From Puniceibacterium sediminis (lineage in GTDB: Bacteria; Pseudomonadota; Alphaproteobacteria; Rhodobacterales; Rhodobacteraceae), in contig NZ_FZNN01000007.1 of the NCBI RefSeq assembly GCF_900188035.1, positions 62,001 to 126,000 on the forward strand: a stretch of DNA of 64,000 nucleotides, in the 5' to 3' direction. Under the pieces are notes generated by a model. The model was not told where the DNA came from. It searched no databases and saw only the letters and a program-made list of their open reading frames with translations. Below, piece by piece: positions 24,514 through 34,308 of this stretch (positions are counted from its first letter, which is position 1; the number at the start of each line of letters is the position of its first letter). A program made the position numbers and the translations under genes.

Positions 24514-25776
24514 TCACCGGTCCGGGGTGGACCAATCGGTGGGTGGGATGTTGCGTCGGCGCAGGCGCAGCGCCAGACCGATGGCGACACCGACGCCGAT
24601 GGCGACGGTGAGATCGGCAAAAACCGTCAGGAACATGGTCAAAAGCAGCAGGATGCGGTCAGAGACGCGTTCCCGCATGTATCCGCGCCATTTGTGCGGC
24701 TCGCTCATGTTCCAGGCGGTCAGGATCAGCAGGCCCGCAAGCGCCGGCATGGCCAGGTATCCGGCCAGAGGTGCGGCCACCATCATCACCAGCAAAATCG
24801 TCAGGGCATGTACGATGCCGGCAACGGGCGTCTTGCCGCCTGCACGCACGTTCGTCGCGGTGCGGGCGATGGCCCCGGTCGCCGGAAGGCCGCCAAACAG
24901 GGCAGAGCCGATATTGGCGGCCCCCTGAGCGAGAATCTCGGCATTTGGCCGATAGTGGCCACCGATCATCCTGTCAGCCACCGCCGCGGACAGCAGCGAT
25001 TCAACCCCAGCCAGAAAGGCGATGACAAAGGCCGAGGGCAGCAGTTCGCTGAGCCGGGCGAAGGAGATATCGGGGAAGCCGGGCACAGGCAGGGTGCTGG
25101 GCAGCGGGCCGAAGCGCGAAAAGATCGTATCGACCGGCAGGTTGGCCCAGGCGACGCAGGCCGAGGTGAGGGCCACGGCAACGATAAGCCCGGGAAGCCG
25201 GGGTGCAAGACGGCGCAAAAGGGTGATCAGCGCCATGGTGGACAGGCCGATCAGCAGCGCGGGCCAGCTGAGTGTATCGCGCGCCGACCAGAGCGTTTCG
25301 ACCTTGCCGATGAATTCGGCAGGCACCTGCGCGGCGGTGAGACCCAGCAGATCCTTGATCTGGCTGATCGCGATGATGGCGGCGATGCCGATGGTAAAGC
25401 CGTTGATCACCGGTTCGGGCACATAGGCCACAAGGCTGCCCGCCCGCAGAAAGCCCGCAACCAGCATGATCACCCCGGCCATCAGCGTGGCAAGGACAAG
25501 CCCGTCATAGCCGTGCTGGTGAATGACGCCGAACACCACGACGATGAAGGCGCCCGTGGGGCCGCCGATCTGCACCCGGCTGCCCCCCAGCAGCGAAATC
25601 AGGAGGCCCGCGACGATGGCTGTGATCAGCCCCTTTTCCGGCGTCGCACCCGATGCGATGGCGATGGCGATACTAAGCGGCAGCGCCACCATGGCGACGG
25701 TCACGCCTGCGACAAGATCACTGCTCAGCTGATGCCGGTCATAGGTGCGGAGCGTGGTCAGGATCTTGGGTGTCAT
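24514..25776 (-). CDS. SulP family anion transporter without STAS domain
   Basis: Membrane transporter of 420 residues with 10-12 hydrophobic helices. The SulP signature is in DLVAGVTVAMVALPLSIAIA near the N-terminus, with GGPTGAFIVVVFG and FLAGVESLLSAAVADRM downstream. It ends at the last helix plus a short basic tail, so the C-terminal regulatory STAS domain of classic SulP proteins is absent. Substrates in the family are sulfate, bicarbonate or other anions. Its place close to the sulfite dehydrogenase suggests sulfate handling, but a glycosyltransferase on the other strand separates them. The ATG at 25776 is chosen over an upstream start that would read through the terminator. Confidence 0.85.
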   Translation of the reverse strand: MTPKILTTLRTYDRHQLSSDLVAGVTVAMVALPLSIAIAIASGATPEKGLITAIVAGLLISLLGGSRVQIGGPTGAFIVVVFGVIHQHGYDGLVLATLMAGVIMLVAGFLRAGSLVAYVPEPVINGFTIGIAAIIAISQIKDLLGLTAAQVPAEFIGKVETLWSARDTLSWPALLIGLSTMALITLLRRLAPRLPGLIVAVALTSACVAWANLPVDTIFSRFGPLPSTLPVPGFPDISFARLSELLPSAFVIAFLAGVESLLSAAVADRMIGGHYRPNAEILAQGAANIGSALFGGLPATGAIARTATNVRAGGKTPVAGIVHALTILLVMMVAAPLAGYLAMPALAGLLILTAWNMSEPHKWRGYMRERVSDRILLLLTMFLTVFADLTVAIGVGVAIGLALRLRRRNIPPTDWSTPDR

Positions 25777-25847
25777 GGCCAATGACTGCGCCCTTTCAGA
25801 TCCCGGCACAATGCCACTTTGGAAGGATACCGTTGGCCAAAGGAAAA

Positions 25848-25874
25848 GCCCGCTGAGGCGATCAGCGGGCTTTT
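25848..25874 (-). terminator. Bidirectional-looking intrinsic terminator behind mscS
   Basis: GCCCGCTGA and TCAGCGGGC form a perfect 9-bp stem with a five-base loop. Four Ts follow on each strand. Its place between the mscS-type gene stop and the SulP start, both on the minus strand, shows that its job is to end the upstream channel transcript. Confidence 0.88.
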
Positions 25875-25914
25875 GCATGACGATTGCGGTTATCAGGCGG
25901 TTTTGCGACCCGCG

Positions 25915-28389
25915 CTATCGGTCGTCAAAACTGTCCCCATCGTCGGCGTCTGTGGCGAGCCGCGTGTCGACCTTGTTTTCCGAAGGCCTTTCATCGTGAT
26001 CTTCGGCTGGTTTCGCCTCGGTCGCATCGTTCTGAACCTCGGCATCTGCGATGCGGATCGGCTGGGTCCTGCCATCCTTGGATTCGCCAAAGACGATTGT
26101 CTGGTGCGGGAACGGAATTTCGATGCCGCGTTCGTCAAATATCCTCTTGAGGATTTCGTTATAGGCACGTCCGACGCCCCACTGGCTGCCCGGCAGGGTC
26201 TTGATCCGTGCGCGGCAGACCACAGCGCTGTCACCAAAGGCGTTGAGGCCGAACCATTCCAGATCGGCGGTGATCAGGGCGGCCTCTTCGGGATTGCTGC
26301 GCAATTCGTCAAAGCCGTCGAGCATGGCCTGTTTCACCTCGGAGACATTTTCGCGATAGGCGACGCCCATGTCACAGACAAAATATGAGAAATCGCGGGT
26401 GTAGTTGCTGACCATATCCACCGAGGAGAACGGGATGATGTGGAACACGCCGTTCACATCGCGCAGGCTGACCGAGCGCACGGTCAGCTTTTCCACCGTG
26501 CCCGTGGTGCCGCCGACGGTGATCACATCGCCGACGTTGATGGCGTTTTCGAACTGGATGAATACGCCGGTAATGATGTCCTGCACCAGTTTCTGAGCAC
26601 CGAAGCCGATGGCCAGACCCAAGACCCCGGCCGAGGCCAGAAGCGGGCCGATGTTCAGGCCGATTTCCGCCAGACAGAACATCAGCGTAAGAATGAAGAT
26701 CGCAATCGTCGCGGCGTTGCGCAGCAGGCTGAGCAGCGTCGTTTCCCGCGCCGTGGGAATTGATCCGTATTCGGGGTTGAGACGGTAATCGACCCAGGAG
26801 GTCATCGCCAGCCAGATGCCATAGGCCACCAGCAGCACCAGAATGACCGCAATCACGTTGCCGGTCATGGTCAGGCCGATCTGGCTTTCCATCCAGCCGC
26901 GCAGAGCGATGAGGCCGATGACATCAAAGATATAGAGCACCACCAGCGCCGCCACGAAGAAGCGCAGCAACAGCAGAACGCGGGGCACGAAACGGTTCAG
27001 GCGGGGCTGGAGCAGCGGCAGTTTTTTGGTCAGTTCGTCGGGCAGGTAGATGCCTTTGGAAATGGTCCGGGAAATAGCCCCCGTGATGACCGAGGCGAGC
27101 AGCACCGCCAGCGCGATCTTGCCCGAGGCGGCAAGGTAGCCCATCACCGCATCGGTTGGCTGGCTCATCACGACGATGAACATGAACGCCAGATAGGCCA
27201 GCGCGAACCAGTGCCAGTGCCGCACAAACGGCCCGAGGAAGCCCTGGATCTTGCGCTCGGCCAGATCGATGGCGTCGGGGCCGTCGCTGTACAGGTCTTC
27301 TTCGAGTCCGGTGTCTGCCACGACCGGCACTGGCGTCATGCGTTCGTGCAGCCAGTTTGCCACGGTGACGCGGTACATCAGAACGGCGGCGATCAGGCAC
27401 AGCAGCGCGATCACCGCCAGCAGCGCCGATACGGCGATTCCCGCGGCCGGTGAAACACTTTGGGTGATGAGCGGCGCGATGAGCAGCTGGCCGTAGCCCA
27501 GAATGCTGACCACCACGTTGACCAGCCGGTTCAGGCGGCGGGCGGCTCTGTCGCTGATCGGGATCAGCCGCAGACCGCTGGAGGATGGCGACAGCATGGC
27601 GCGCATCGCGACCTTGATCATTTCAACCAGCAGAAAGGCGTTGAGGTAGAGCGACTGGAGGAAATCGATCTGACCGAAGTCGCCCAGCACAAGGGTGGCG
27701 ACCAGATACCCGATGGCCCAGGCAATCACGACCGTCGACATGTCGATCAGGATGGACCCCAGAAACCGGAGCATATTGCCGACGAGCGATCCGGCGCGCG
27801 AGCGGGCACCCAGTTTCTTGAACAGCGGGATCGCCAGCCTGCGCAGGAACAGGAACACGGCCACGGTCAGCACGATCACCAGCAGAAGGCTTTGCGCCGC
27901 CTCCAGCAGCACGGCCAGTTCGCTGCCTTGCAGGCCTTCAAAGACCTTGCCGGCGTTTCGGAGGCTGTTCCAGGCGATGAGCGTCTGGGAGGCCGCTGTT
28001 TCGGCACCTTGTTGTGTGATCAGGGCGATCTTGCCACCCAATGAGACGATGCTGCCTTCGAGCCTGGTCACATCGTTGACGGCGGCTTTGATGGCGTCCT
28101 TGTCCTCAGTCGCTCTGACGGCCTCGGGTGGGGTGCCGGCGGACACCTGCTTTTCCAATTCGGAAACCAGCGTCGCGCGGGCCTGATCATCCTTCAGAAC
28201 ATCAAGCAGCGCGCTGAGCGCGTCGGCCTGAGCCGTTTCAGCCGAAGCTGTGCTGGCTCCGGTGGCGGATGATGGCACCAGGCTTTGCGCCTGAACGGCG
28301 GCGGGGGTGGCGCCCAAAAGGCTGATCGTCAGAAACAGACCCAGCAACCCACGAATAAAACCCGATGAAACGCTCTTTGAAAATTGCAC
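25915..28389 (-). CDS. Large mechanosensitive channel (MscS/MscK-like)
   Basis: 824-residue member of the MscS superfamily that releases solutes on hypo-osmotic shock. A signal peptide (SGFIRGLLGLFLTISLLG, ending AVQAQ) is followed by a periplasmic region to about residue 140, then about ten membrane helices. The pore helix and beta-domain appear as AGVLGLAIGFGAQKLVQDII and TGVFIQFENAINVGDVI, then the C-terminal alpha-beta domain. The best start is the GTG at 28389, preceded by AGAGG; an ATG at 28428 lies inside an inverted repeat. An acidic tail of about 40 residues follows the last conserved region. Confidence 0.9.
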   Translation of the reverse strand: MQFSKSVSSGFIRGLLGLFLTISLLGATPAAVQAQSLVPSSATGASTASAETAQADALSALLDVLKDDQARATLVSELEKQVSAGTPPEAVRATEDKDAIKAAVNDVTRLEGSIVSLGGKIALITQQGAETAASQTLIAWNSLRNAGKVFEGLQGSELAVLLEAAQSLLLVIVLTVAVFLFLRRLAIPLFKKLGARSRAGSLVGNMLRFLGSILIDMSTVVIAWAIGYLVATLVLGDFGQIDFLQSLYLNAFLLVEMIKVAMRAMLSPSSSGLRLIPISDRAARRLNRLVNVVVSILGYGQLLIAPLITQSVSPAAGIAVSALLAVIALLCLIAAVLMYRVTVANWLHERMTPVPVVADTGLEEDLYSDGPDAIDLAERKIQGFLGPFVRHWHWFALAYLAFMFIVVMSQPTDAVMGYLAASGKIALAVLLASVITGAISRTISKGIYLPDELTKKLPLLQPRLNRFVPRVLLLLRFFVAALVVLYIFDVIGLIALRGWMESQIGLTMTGNVIAVILVLLVAYGIWLAMTSWVDYRLNPEYGSIPTARETTLLSLLRNAATIAIFILTLMFCLAEIGLNIGPLLASAGVLGLAIGFGAQKLVQDIITGVFIQFENAINVGDVITVGGTTGTVEKLTVRSVSLRDVNGVFHIIPFSSVDMVSNYTRDFSYFVCDMGVAYRENVSEVKQAMLDGFDELRSNPEEAALITADLEWFGLNAFGDSAVVCRARIKTLPGSQWGVGRAYNEILKRIFDERGIEIPFPHQTIVFGESKDGRTQPIRIADAEVQNDATEAKPAEDHDERPSENKVDTRLATDADDGDSFDDR

Positions 28390-28407
28390 AGGCAGGCCTC
28401 TTTTTAT

Positions 28408-28428
28408 TTGCGCATACTGGATGCGCAA
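28408..28428. promoter_or_regulatory. Perfect inverted repeat upstream of the mscS-type gene
   Basis: TTGCGCAT and ATGCGCAA are separated by five bases (ACTGG). It lies 19 bp upstream of the GTG start and 147 bp from the divergent mlaE start. It could be an operator or a 5' stem-loop; no regulator is suggested by the neighbours. Confidence 0.5.
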
Positions 28429-28574
28429 TGCATTCGGGGGCCTGTTGGTTGCCGTTTTTCAGCAGATATCCAGTCGGCCAGGGATCCCATCCGGATTAAC
28501 CTGCCTTACCCTAGACGACAACCCGTGGTAGGGCTGGACCTTCTGACACAGTTGCACAGGCCGCGCATTGCAAG

Positions 28575-29705
28575 ATGTCCCCAAACCCTGACATGAACGT
28601 GGAAATCGACGAAACACAGGCAACGGTGCGGCTGGTGCTGCGCGGTGCGCTGACCATTGCGAATGTCACCGAACTGGAGGGGCATCTGGGCAAGATCGGT
28701 GCCACCGCGCCGGTCGCCGCCGACCTTTCCGGGGTGCAGCGGATCGATACGGCGGGTGCCTGGGCCGTGGCGACGCTGCGCGAACGAATTCAGGCGGGCG
28801 GGCAGCAGTTTGACATACTGGGCGCCACGGAACAGGTCGAGGACCTGTTGCACAGCGTCGCCAATGCCCTGCCCCACCCCGAGGCGCTGCCGGTCCGCCG
28901 CGCCACCCTACCCGACTGGATCATCCGGGTTGGCAAGGCTGTCAGCCGTTCGGTACAGTTTCTGGCGGCGCTGACCAGTTACCTTGGCCTTTTCCTTGCG
29001 CGGCTTGGCCGTGCCGCGCGTCACCCGACCGAATTTCGCCTGACGGCACTGGTGCATCACTGCGAAGAGGTCGGCCTGCGGGCGGTGCCCATCGTGGCGC
29101 TGATGTCGTTCCTGATCGGGGTGGTTCTGGCCTTTCAGGGGTCCACCCAGCTGCGCCAGTTCGGGGCCGAGGTGTTTGTGGTCGACCTGCTGGCCATTTC
29201 GATCCTGCGCGAATTGGGCATTCTTTTGACGTCGATCATCGTGGCGGGACGCACGGCGTCGGCCTTTACCGCCGCCATCGGGTCGATGAAGATGCGCGAA
29301 GAGATCGACGCCATGCGCACCCTTGGGCTTGATCCGGCCATGACGCTGTTCGTGCCGCGAATCCTGGCGCTGATCCTGATGCTGCCGATTCTGGGGCTGG
29401 TTGCCGATGTGATGGGGCTGGTGGGCGGTGGGCTGATGGCCTGGATCGACCTGGGGATTTCCCCTGCGATGTTCGTCACCCGCCTGATCGAAGGCACAGA
29501 CGTCAATCATGTGACGGTCGGCATGATCAAGGCGCCGTTCTTTGCCGTGATCATCGGCGTTGTGGGCTGCCATGCCGGCATGCAGGTCCAGAGCAACGCG
29601 GAATCGCTGGGACGGATGACGTCGAACGCGGTGGTGACGGCGATCTTTGCGGTGATCGTCGCGGATGCGGTGTTTTCCATCTTCTTCGCACAGATAGGGA
29701 TCTGA
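28575..29705 (+). CDS. mlaE: Lipid ABC transporter permease MlaE with fused N-terminal STAS (MlaB-like) domain
   Basis: Inner-membrane permease of the Mla/MCE system that moves phospholipids between the outer and inner membranes. Residues 1 to about 95 form a STAS domain (VAADLSGVQRIDTAGAWAVA), the part supplied in E. coli by separate MlaB. The rest is a MlaE permease with GVVLAFQGSTQLRQFGAEVF, LREMG-type segment ILRELGILLTSIIVAGRTAS and EEIDAMRTLGLDP. Fusion explains why no mlaB gene is present in the operon. First of four closely spaced genes. Confidence 0.93.
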   Translation: MSPNPDMNVEIDETQATVRLVLRGALTIANVTELEGHLGKIGATAPVAADLSGVQRIDTAGAWAVATLRERIQAGGQQFDILGATEQVEDLLHSVANALPHPEALPVRRATLPDWIIRVGKAVSRSVQFLAALTSYLGLFLARLGRAARHPTEFRLTALVHHCEEVGLRAVPIVALMSFLIGVVLAFQGSTQLRQFGAEVFVVDLLAISILRELGILLTSIIVAGRTASAFTAAIGSMKMREEIDAMRTLGLDPAMTLFVPRILALILMLPILGLVADVMGLVGGGLMAWIDLGISPAMFVTRLIEGTDVNHVTVGMIKAPFFAVIIGVVGCHAGMQVQSNAESLGRMTSNAVVTAIFAVIVADAVFSIFFAQIGI

Positions 29706-29707
29706 GC

Positions 29708-30508
29708 ATGCAGGAGACCGACGAAAAAGAGGTGATCATCAGCCTGCGCGGCATCCGCAACGAGTTCGGCAGCCATGTGGTGCATGCCGATCTGGATCTG
29801 GACGTCTACCGGGGCGAGATTCTGGGCGTTGTGGGCGGATCTGGCAGCGGAAAATCGGTGCTGCTGCGCACGATTGCCGGATTGCAGATCCCGATGGCGG
29901 GCACGATCAACGTGCTGGGCACCAATGTGCGCACCGCCGACGAAGACACGCGCGTCATGCTGGAACGGCGTTGGGGCGTGATGTTTCAGGACGGCGCGTT
30001 GTTTTCATCGCTTAACGTGCGCGAGAATGTCGAGGTGCCAATGCGCCCGGTTGTGGGGCTGGACCCCGCGATCCGCAGCAAGCTGGCTGATCTCAAGGTG
30101 TCCATGGTGGGGCTGCCCTATCTGGCGGGCGACAAGTTTCCGTCCGAGTTGTCGGGCGGGATGCGCAAGCGTGCGGGGCTTGCGCGCGCTTTGGCGCTGG
30201 ACCCTGAACTGCTTTTCCTCGATGAGCCGACAGCGGGCCTTGATCCCATAGGTGCCGCAGAATTCGACAAGTTGATCCATGGATTAAGCCGTTCACTGGG
30301 CTTAACTGTATTTCTGGTCACCCATGACCTAGATACCCTGCACGCAACCTGCGACAGGATTGCGGTGCTTGCGGAAAACAAAGTGCTGGTCACAGGAACC
30401 CTGAACGACATGCTGAAGGTGGATCACCCCTGGGTGCACGAATATTTCCACGGACCCCGGGCCCGGGCGGCGACCGCCTCGGCCCAGGCCGGGCATGGGG
30501 GTGACTGA
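29708..30508 (+). CDS. mlaF: Lipid ABC transporter ATPase MlaF
   Basis: ATPase of the Mla lipid transporter, 266 residues. Walker A is GGSGSGKSVLL (the MlaF type), followed by the Q-loop MFQDGALFSSLNV, the signature ELSGGMRKRAGLARA and Walker B ELLFLDEPTAGLDP. The C-terminal tail ends with an Ala-rich stretch after HEYFHGPR. Two bases separate it from mlaE and three from mlaD. Confidence 0.94.
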   Translation: MQETDEKEVIISLRGIRNEFGSHVVHADLDLDVYRGEILGVVGGSGSGKSVLLRTIAGLQIPMAGTINVLGTNVRTADEDTRVMLERRWGVMFQDGALFSSLNVRENVEVPMRPVVGLDPAIRSKLADLKVSMVGLPYLAGDKFPSELSGGMRKRAGLARALALDPELLFLDEPTAGLDPIGAAEFDKLIHGLSRSLGLTVFLVTHDLDTLHATCDRIAVLAENKVLVTGTLNDMLKVDHPWVHEYFHGPRARAATASAQAGHGGD

Positions 30509-30511
30509 GCC

Positions 30512-32248
30512 ATGGAAACGCGCGCCAACTATCTGCTGATCGGGATATTCACCCTTGCGGGCCTGACCGGCATCCTTGGATTTTTCCTGTGGTTCGCGCA
30601 GGTCCAGCTGGATCGGCAGTTCGCCTATTACGATGTCGCCTTCACCACGGTTTCGGGGCTGTCGAATGCGTCGGATGTGCGGTTCAGCGGTCTGCCGGTC
30701 GGACAGGTGGTCGATGTGCGCCTGTCGCCGGAACGCGACGGCACCATCACCGCGCGGCTCGAGATCGATGCAGACACACCGGTGCGCATCGACAGCGTCG
30801 CGACAATCGAATCCCAGGGTGTCACGGGGGTGTCCTATGTGGGCATCAGCGCGGGCACGCCCGAGGCGGCATTGGTTGAACCGGCACCGGGCGAAATTCC
30901 GCACATTGAACCGGGCCGGTCGGTCATCCAGACCCTGTCCGAGGACGCGCCCCAACTGCTCGAAGAAGCGCTGAAGGTCGTTCAGGGGTTGGGCGACATT
31001 CTGAACGGCGAAAACCGCGACCGGATCGCAAACATCCTGACCAATGTCGAAGCCGCGTCGGACGATTTTTCCACCACCTTGCGCAGCTTTTCCAACGTGA
31101 CCGAGTCGGTTTCAGGTTTTGCCGAACAGATCGACAGGTTCAACAGCACGCTGGAGGCCCTGACCAGCGACGCATCCCAGATGCTGAACACCGCCAGCAC
31201 CACGCTGACCACGATCAACGATTTGACCGAACAGGCCAAGGGCTTCCTGACGGACGGGTCCGCCACGCTGAACGCTGCGACCGGAACGCTGACAACGGCC
31301 GATAGCTATCTGGCCAACGACCTGCCGCAGCTGACATCCGAACTGGAACTGACGGTTACGGACCTGCGCCAGCAGGTGGCGAAAGTGCGCGAGGATGCCA
31401 GCCGCACGCTGAATACCTTTAACGAGACCGGCCTTGCCGCCACCGCCCGCCTGACCGAGGCCCGCAAGGTGCTGGCCGATACAGAGGTGATGATCGCCAA
31501 TCTTGAAGTCACGCTGGACACCATGGACAGCGCCGCCATCAGTTTCGAGGATCTGATGGAAAAGGACGGTGCCGAACTGATCGCCGACGCAAGTGTGATG
31601 ATCGCCGATGCCACCCGTGCGATGCAGTCGATCAACGCCGTGACCGAAACCGATCTGCCGGGCATCGTGGCCGACATCCGGACCGCCACGGCGACCGCGA
31701 ACCGGGTGATCGCGCAGGTTGGCGACGACCTGACCGGTGCCTCGGGGCGGATTGAATCGCTGTCGGCCACCGCCGAAGTGACGCTGAACCAGGTGAGCGA
31801 GACCTTTGCCAGCGCGAATGACACGCTCACCGCCGTCAACTCTGCGCTGGTTGTGGGTGAAGACGCGCTTGGCGCGGCCCAGCGGGCCTTCGACGGGGCG
31901 GACCGGGTGATCAACGACGATGTCGCCGGGATCACAGCCGATCTGCGGGGCGCGATCGCAAATCTGAATGGCGCGATCAATCAGGTATCCGCCGACATTC
32001 CCGGAATTTCGGCGGATCTGCGCGCCGCCAGCCGATCCGCCGAACAGACCTTTGCCGAGGTGCTGCGGGTGGTCAACGCGTCGGGAACACCGATCGCCGA
32101 GTTTGCCGCCAACGGTCTGCCGCTCTATAGTCGGCTGGCGCAGGAAACGCGCAACCTGATCGCCAACCTTGACCGGCTGACCACAAGCATCCAGCGTGAT
32201 CCGGCGCGGTTCTTTCTGGACAAATCGACCCCGGAATTCAGACGATGA
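30512..32248 (+). CDS. mlaD: MCE-domain lipid-binding protein MlaD, long form
   Basis: Periplasm-facing MCE protein anchored by one N-terminal helix (YLLIGIFTLAGLTGILGFFL). The MCE domain is at about residues 40-120 with FSGLPVGQVVDVRLSPE. The remaining 450 residues are a long alpha-helical, Ala/Thr/Asn-rich region with repeated heptad-like segments, much longer than E. coli MlaD (about 180 residues), so it could form an extended tube or tether spanning the periplasm. The stop overlaps or abuts the next lipoprotein gene. Confidence 0.92.
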   Translation: METRANYLLIGIFTLAGLTGILGFFLWFAQVQLDRQFAYYDVAFTTVSGLSNASDVRFSGLPVGQVVDVRLSPERDGTITARLEIDADTPVRIDSVATIESQGVTGVSYVGISAGTPEAALVEPAPGEIPHIEPGRSVIQTLSEDAPQLLEEALKVVQGLGDILNGENRDRIANILTNVEAASDDFSTTLRSFSNVTESVSGFAEQIDRFNSTLEALTSDASQMLNTASTTLTTINDLTEQAKGFLTDGSATLNAATGTLTTADSYLANDLPQLTSELELTVTDLRQQVAKVREDASRTLNTFNETGLAATARLTEARKVLADTEVMIANLEVTLDTMDSAAISFEDLMEKDGAELIADASVMIADATRAMQSINAVTETDLPGIVADIRTATATANRVIAQVGDDLTGASGRIESLSATAEVTLNQVSETFASANDTLTAVNSALVVGEDALGAAQRAFDGADRVINDDVAGITADLRGAIANLNGAINQVSADIPGISADLRAASRSAEQTFAEVLRVVNASGTPIAEFAANGLPLYSRLAQETRNLIANLDRLTTSIQRDPARFFLDKSTPEFRR

Positions 32249-32256
32249 GGTGCCAC

Positions 32257-32898
32257 ATGACGTTCCGATCCCCGATCCCGCGCGCCTTGGCGCTGTGCCT
32301 TGCCCTGTCGGGGCTTTCCGGCTGTTCCGCCCTGTCGGCTCTGTCGGATGTGAGCACCCCGCTTGACGTCTATGAACTGCGCGCGCCCGACGATGTGCCG
32401 GTGGCACGGGGCAATCCCCTACCGCTGGTCGTGACCATCGAGACACCGACAACTGGCGGCGCGTTGCAGACCGACCACATCATGATCCGCCCCGACCCCT
32501 ATCAGGCGCAGTACCTTCCCGATGTGCGCTGGTCCGAGGATGTGCCGCAGTTGGTGCAGACGCTGATGCTGCGCACGCTCGAATCGACGCAGGCGTTGCG
32601 CTATGTCGGCCGCACACCGCTGGGGGCGGGCGGGGATTACGCCATCATGACTGAAATTACCGATTTTCAGGCCGAGGCCGCAGCTGTCGATGCACCGGTG
32701 CTGATCCGATTGCGGATCGTGGCGAGCCTAGTTCGGGAACGCGATGTGCAGATTATCGCGAGCCGGACCTTTGGCGCGACGGCCGAGTCCCCGACCACAA
32801 AGACCGGCGATGTGGTCCGTGCCTTTGACGCCGCCAGTGACGAAATGCTGCGCGACTTTGCGGTCTGGGCGGCTGGTGCGATGGGACGCAGGCTCTAG
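32257..32898 (+). CDS. ABC transport auxiliary lipoprotein (PqiC/ABC_trans_aux type)
   Basis: Lipoprotein with the signal ALALCLALSGLSGCSAL; lipidation at the cysteine of LSGC anchors it in a membrane, probably the outer one. The mature part resembles the ABC_trans_aux family that partners MCE proteins such as PqiB. AGGTG six bases upstream favours the ATG at 32257; an ATG at 32245 overlapping the mlaD stop is the alternative. Last gene of the Mla operon, ending three bases before the convergent cysG stop. Confidence 0.85.
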   Translation: MTFRSPIPRALALCLALSGLSGCSALSALSDVSTPLDVYELRAPDDVPVARGNPLPLVVTIETPTTGGALQTDHIMIRPDPYQAQYLPDVRWSEDVPQLVQTLMLRTLESTQALRYVGRTPLGAGGDYAIMTEITDFQAEAAAVDAPVLIRLRIVASLVRERDVQIIASRTFGATAESPTTKTGDVVRAFDAASDEMLRDFAVWAAGAMGRRL

Positions 32899-32901
32899 CG
32901 T

Positions 32902-34296
32902 TCAGGCCATCATGCGCAGCGGTTGTTGCGCCACGCGCGCGATGTCCTTGGGCCATGACACCATGATCACGGCACTGCCTTTGATCTGTTCGGACGCCAG
33001 CGTCGTGGCAAGCGCGCTGATGGTCGTTTCAACGAAACGTTCGCCGTCCTGCGTCACCTTGACGGCGATGGTCACCGGCAGATCGGCAGGCATGCCATTG
33101 GCCAGCAATGCCGCCGTGATCTGTTCGGCATGGCCAACCGACATGTAGAACGCCAGCGCGGTCCCGGGGCGGGCATGATGCTGCCAGTCCGGTGCGGCGT
33201 CCCCGTCGCGACACTGGCCCGTTGTCAGGACCAGCGTATCGGTCTGCCCGCGCAGCGTCAGCGACCGCCCCATGGCCGCCGCCGCGCCGGATACCGCCGT
33301 CACACCGGGCACCAGTTCGATGGGAATCCCGGCGGCGCGGGCTGCATCCAGCTCTTCGGTGGCGCGACCAAAGACCGCCGGATCGCCGGATTTCAGCCGC
33401 ACCACGCGACGGCCTTTCAGCGCCTCGGCCACGATCAGCGCGTTGATGCGGTCCTGCGGCCAGGCGGTCGCGCCGACGACCTTGCCGACGAACACCCGTT
33501 CGGCATCACGCCGGGCGAGTTCGAGGACACCGGGATCGACCAGACGGTCGTAAAAGATGACATCCGCCTCTTGCAGACGCTCGACCGCGCGCAGCGTCAG
33601 CAGGTCACGCGCCCCGGGGCCGGCACCGACCAGCGCGATTTGTCCCTGCCGGGGTGTCTGCGGCGCGCCGCCGACCTCAATCGCCTGTTTCAGCAGTTGG
33701 GCGGCATCGCGTTCGGCACCACGTTTGTGGTTTTGCCAGGGGGTTTCGTGAAACGCCCAGCGCCAGAAGGCGCGGCGTGCGTCACGCGGGACCCGGGCGG
33801 CGACACGGTCGCGCAAACGGCCCGCAAGTGCGGCAAAGCTGCCAAGGCGCGGGTCAAGCTGTTCCTCGATCCGGGTCTTGATGGCACGGGCCAGAACGGG
33901 TGCCGTGCCTTCGGTTCCGATGGCGACGACGACGGGATCGCGGTCCACGATCGACGGCGTGGTGATGTCGCACAGCGCGGGCTGATCGACCACGTTCACC
34001 AACACGCCGGATTCCTGCGCCAGCGCGTGTAACGACGCGTCCACAGCAGGGCAGCCGGTGGCGATGAATGCCATGGCGGCGCCTTTGAAATCACCGGGGG
34101 CGATGGGGCCGTGTTGATGGATCGCGCGGCCTTCGGCCACCAGCGTCTGTAGTTCGGGGTCCAGCGTATCGGCCAGCAGGATCAGTTTCGCGTCGGTCTT
34201 GAGCAGCAGACGCGCCTTTTGCGCCGCCTGTTCGCCGCCGCCCGCGATGATGACGCGGCGACCGGTGGTGCGGATGAACATGGGAAAGCTTTTCAT
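32902..34296 (-). CDS. cysG: Siroheme synthase CysG (methyltransferase, dehydrogenase, ferrochelatase)
   Basis: Bifunctional protein that makes siroheme from uroporphyrinogen III. The N-terminal half (RRVIIAGGGEQAAQKARLLL) is the precorrin-2 dehydrogenase and ferrochelatase; the C-terminal half is the SAM-dependent uroporphyrinogen III methyltransferase with VGAGPGARDLLTLRA, RLKSGDPAVFGRA and PGVTAVSGAAAAMG. 464 residues, full length. Siroheme is the cofactor of NirB, which explains its place as the last gene of the nitrate assimilation operon. Confidence 0.95.
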   Translation of the reverse strand: MKSFPMFIRTTGRRVIIAGGGEQAAQKARLLLKTDAKLILLADTLDPELQTLVAEGRAIHQHGPIAPGDFKGAAMAFIATGCPAVDASLHALAQESGVLVNVVDQPALCDITTPSIVDRDPVVVAIGTEGTAPVLARAIKTRIEEQLDPRLGSFAALAGRLRDRVAARVPRDARRAFWRWAFHETPWQNHKRGAERDAAQLLKQAIEVGGAPQTPRQGQIALVGAGPGARDLLTLRAVERLQEADVIFYDRLVDPGVLELARRDAERVFVGKVVGATAWPQDRINALIVAEALKGRRVVRLKSGDPAVFGRATEELDAARAAGIPIELVPGVTAVSGAAAAMGRSLTLRGQTDTLVLTTGQCRDGDAAPDWQHHARPGTALAFYMSVGHAEQITAALLANGMPADLPVTIAVKVTQDGERFVETTISALATTLASEQIKGSAVIMVSWPKDIARVAQQPLRMMA

Positions 34297-34308
34297 CTCG
34301 GATCTCCT

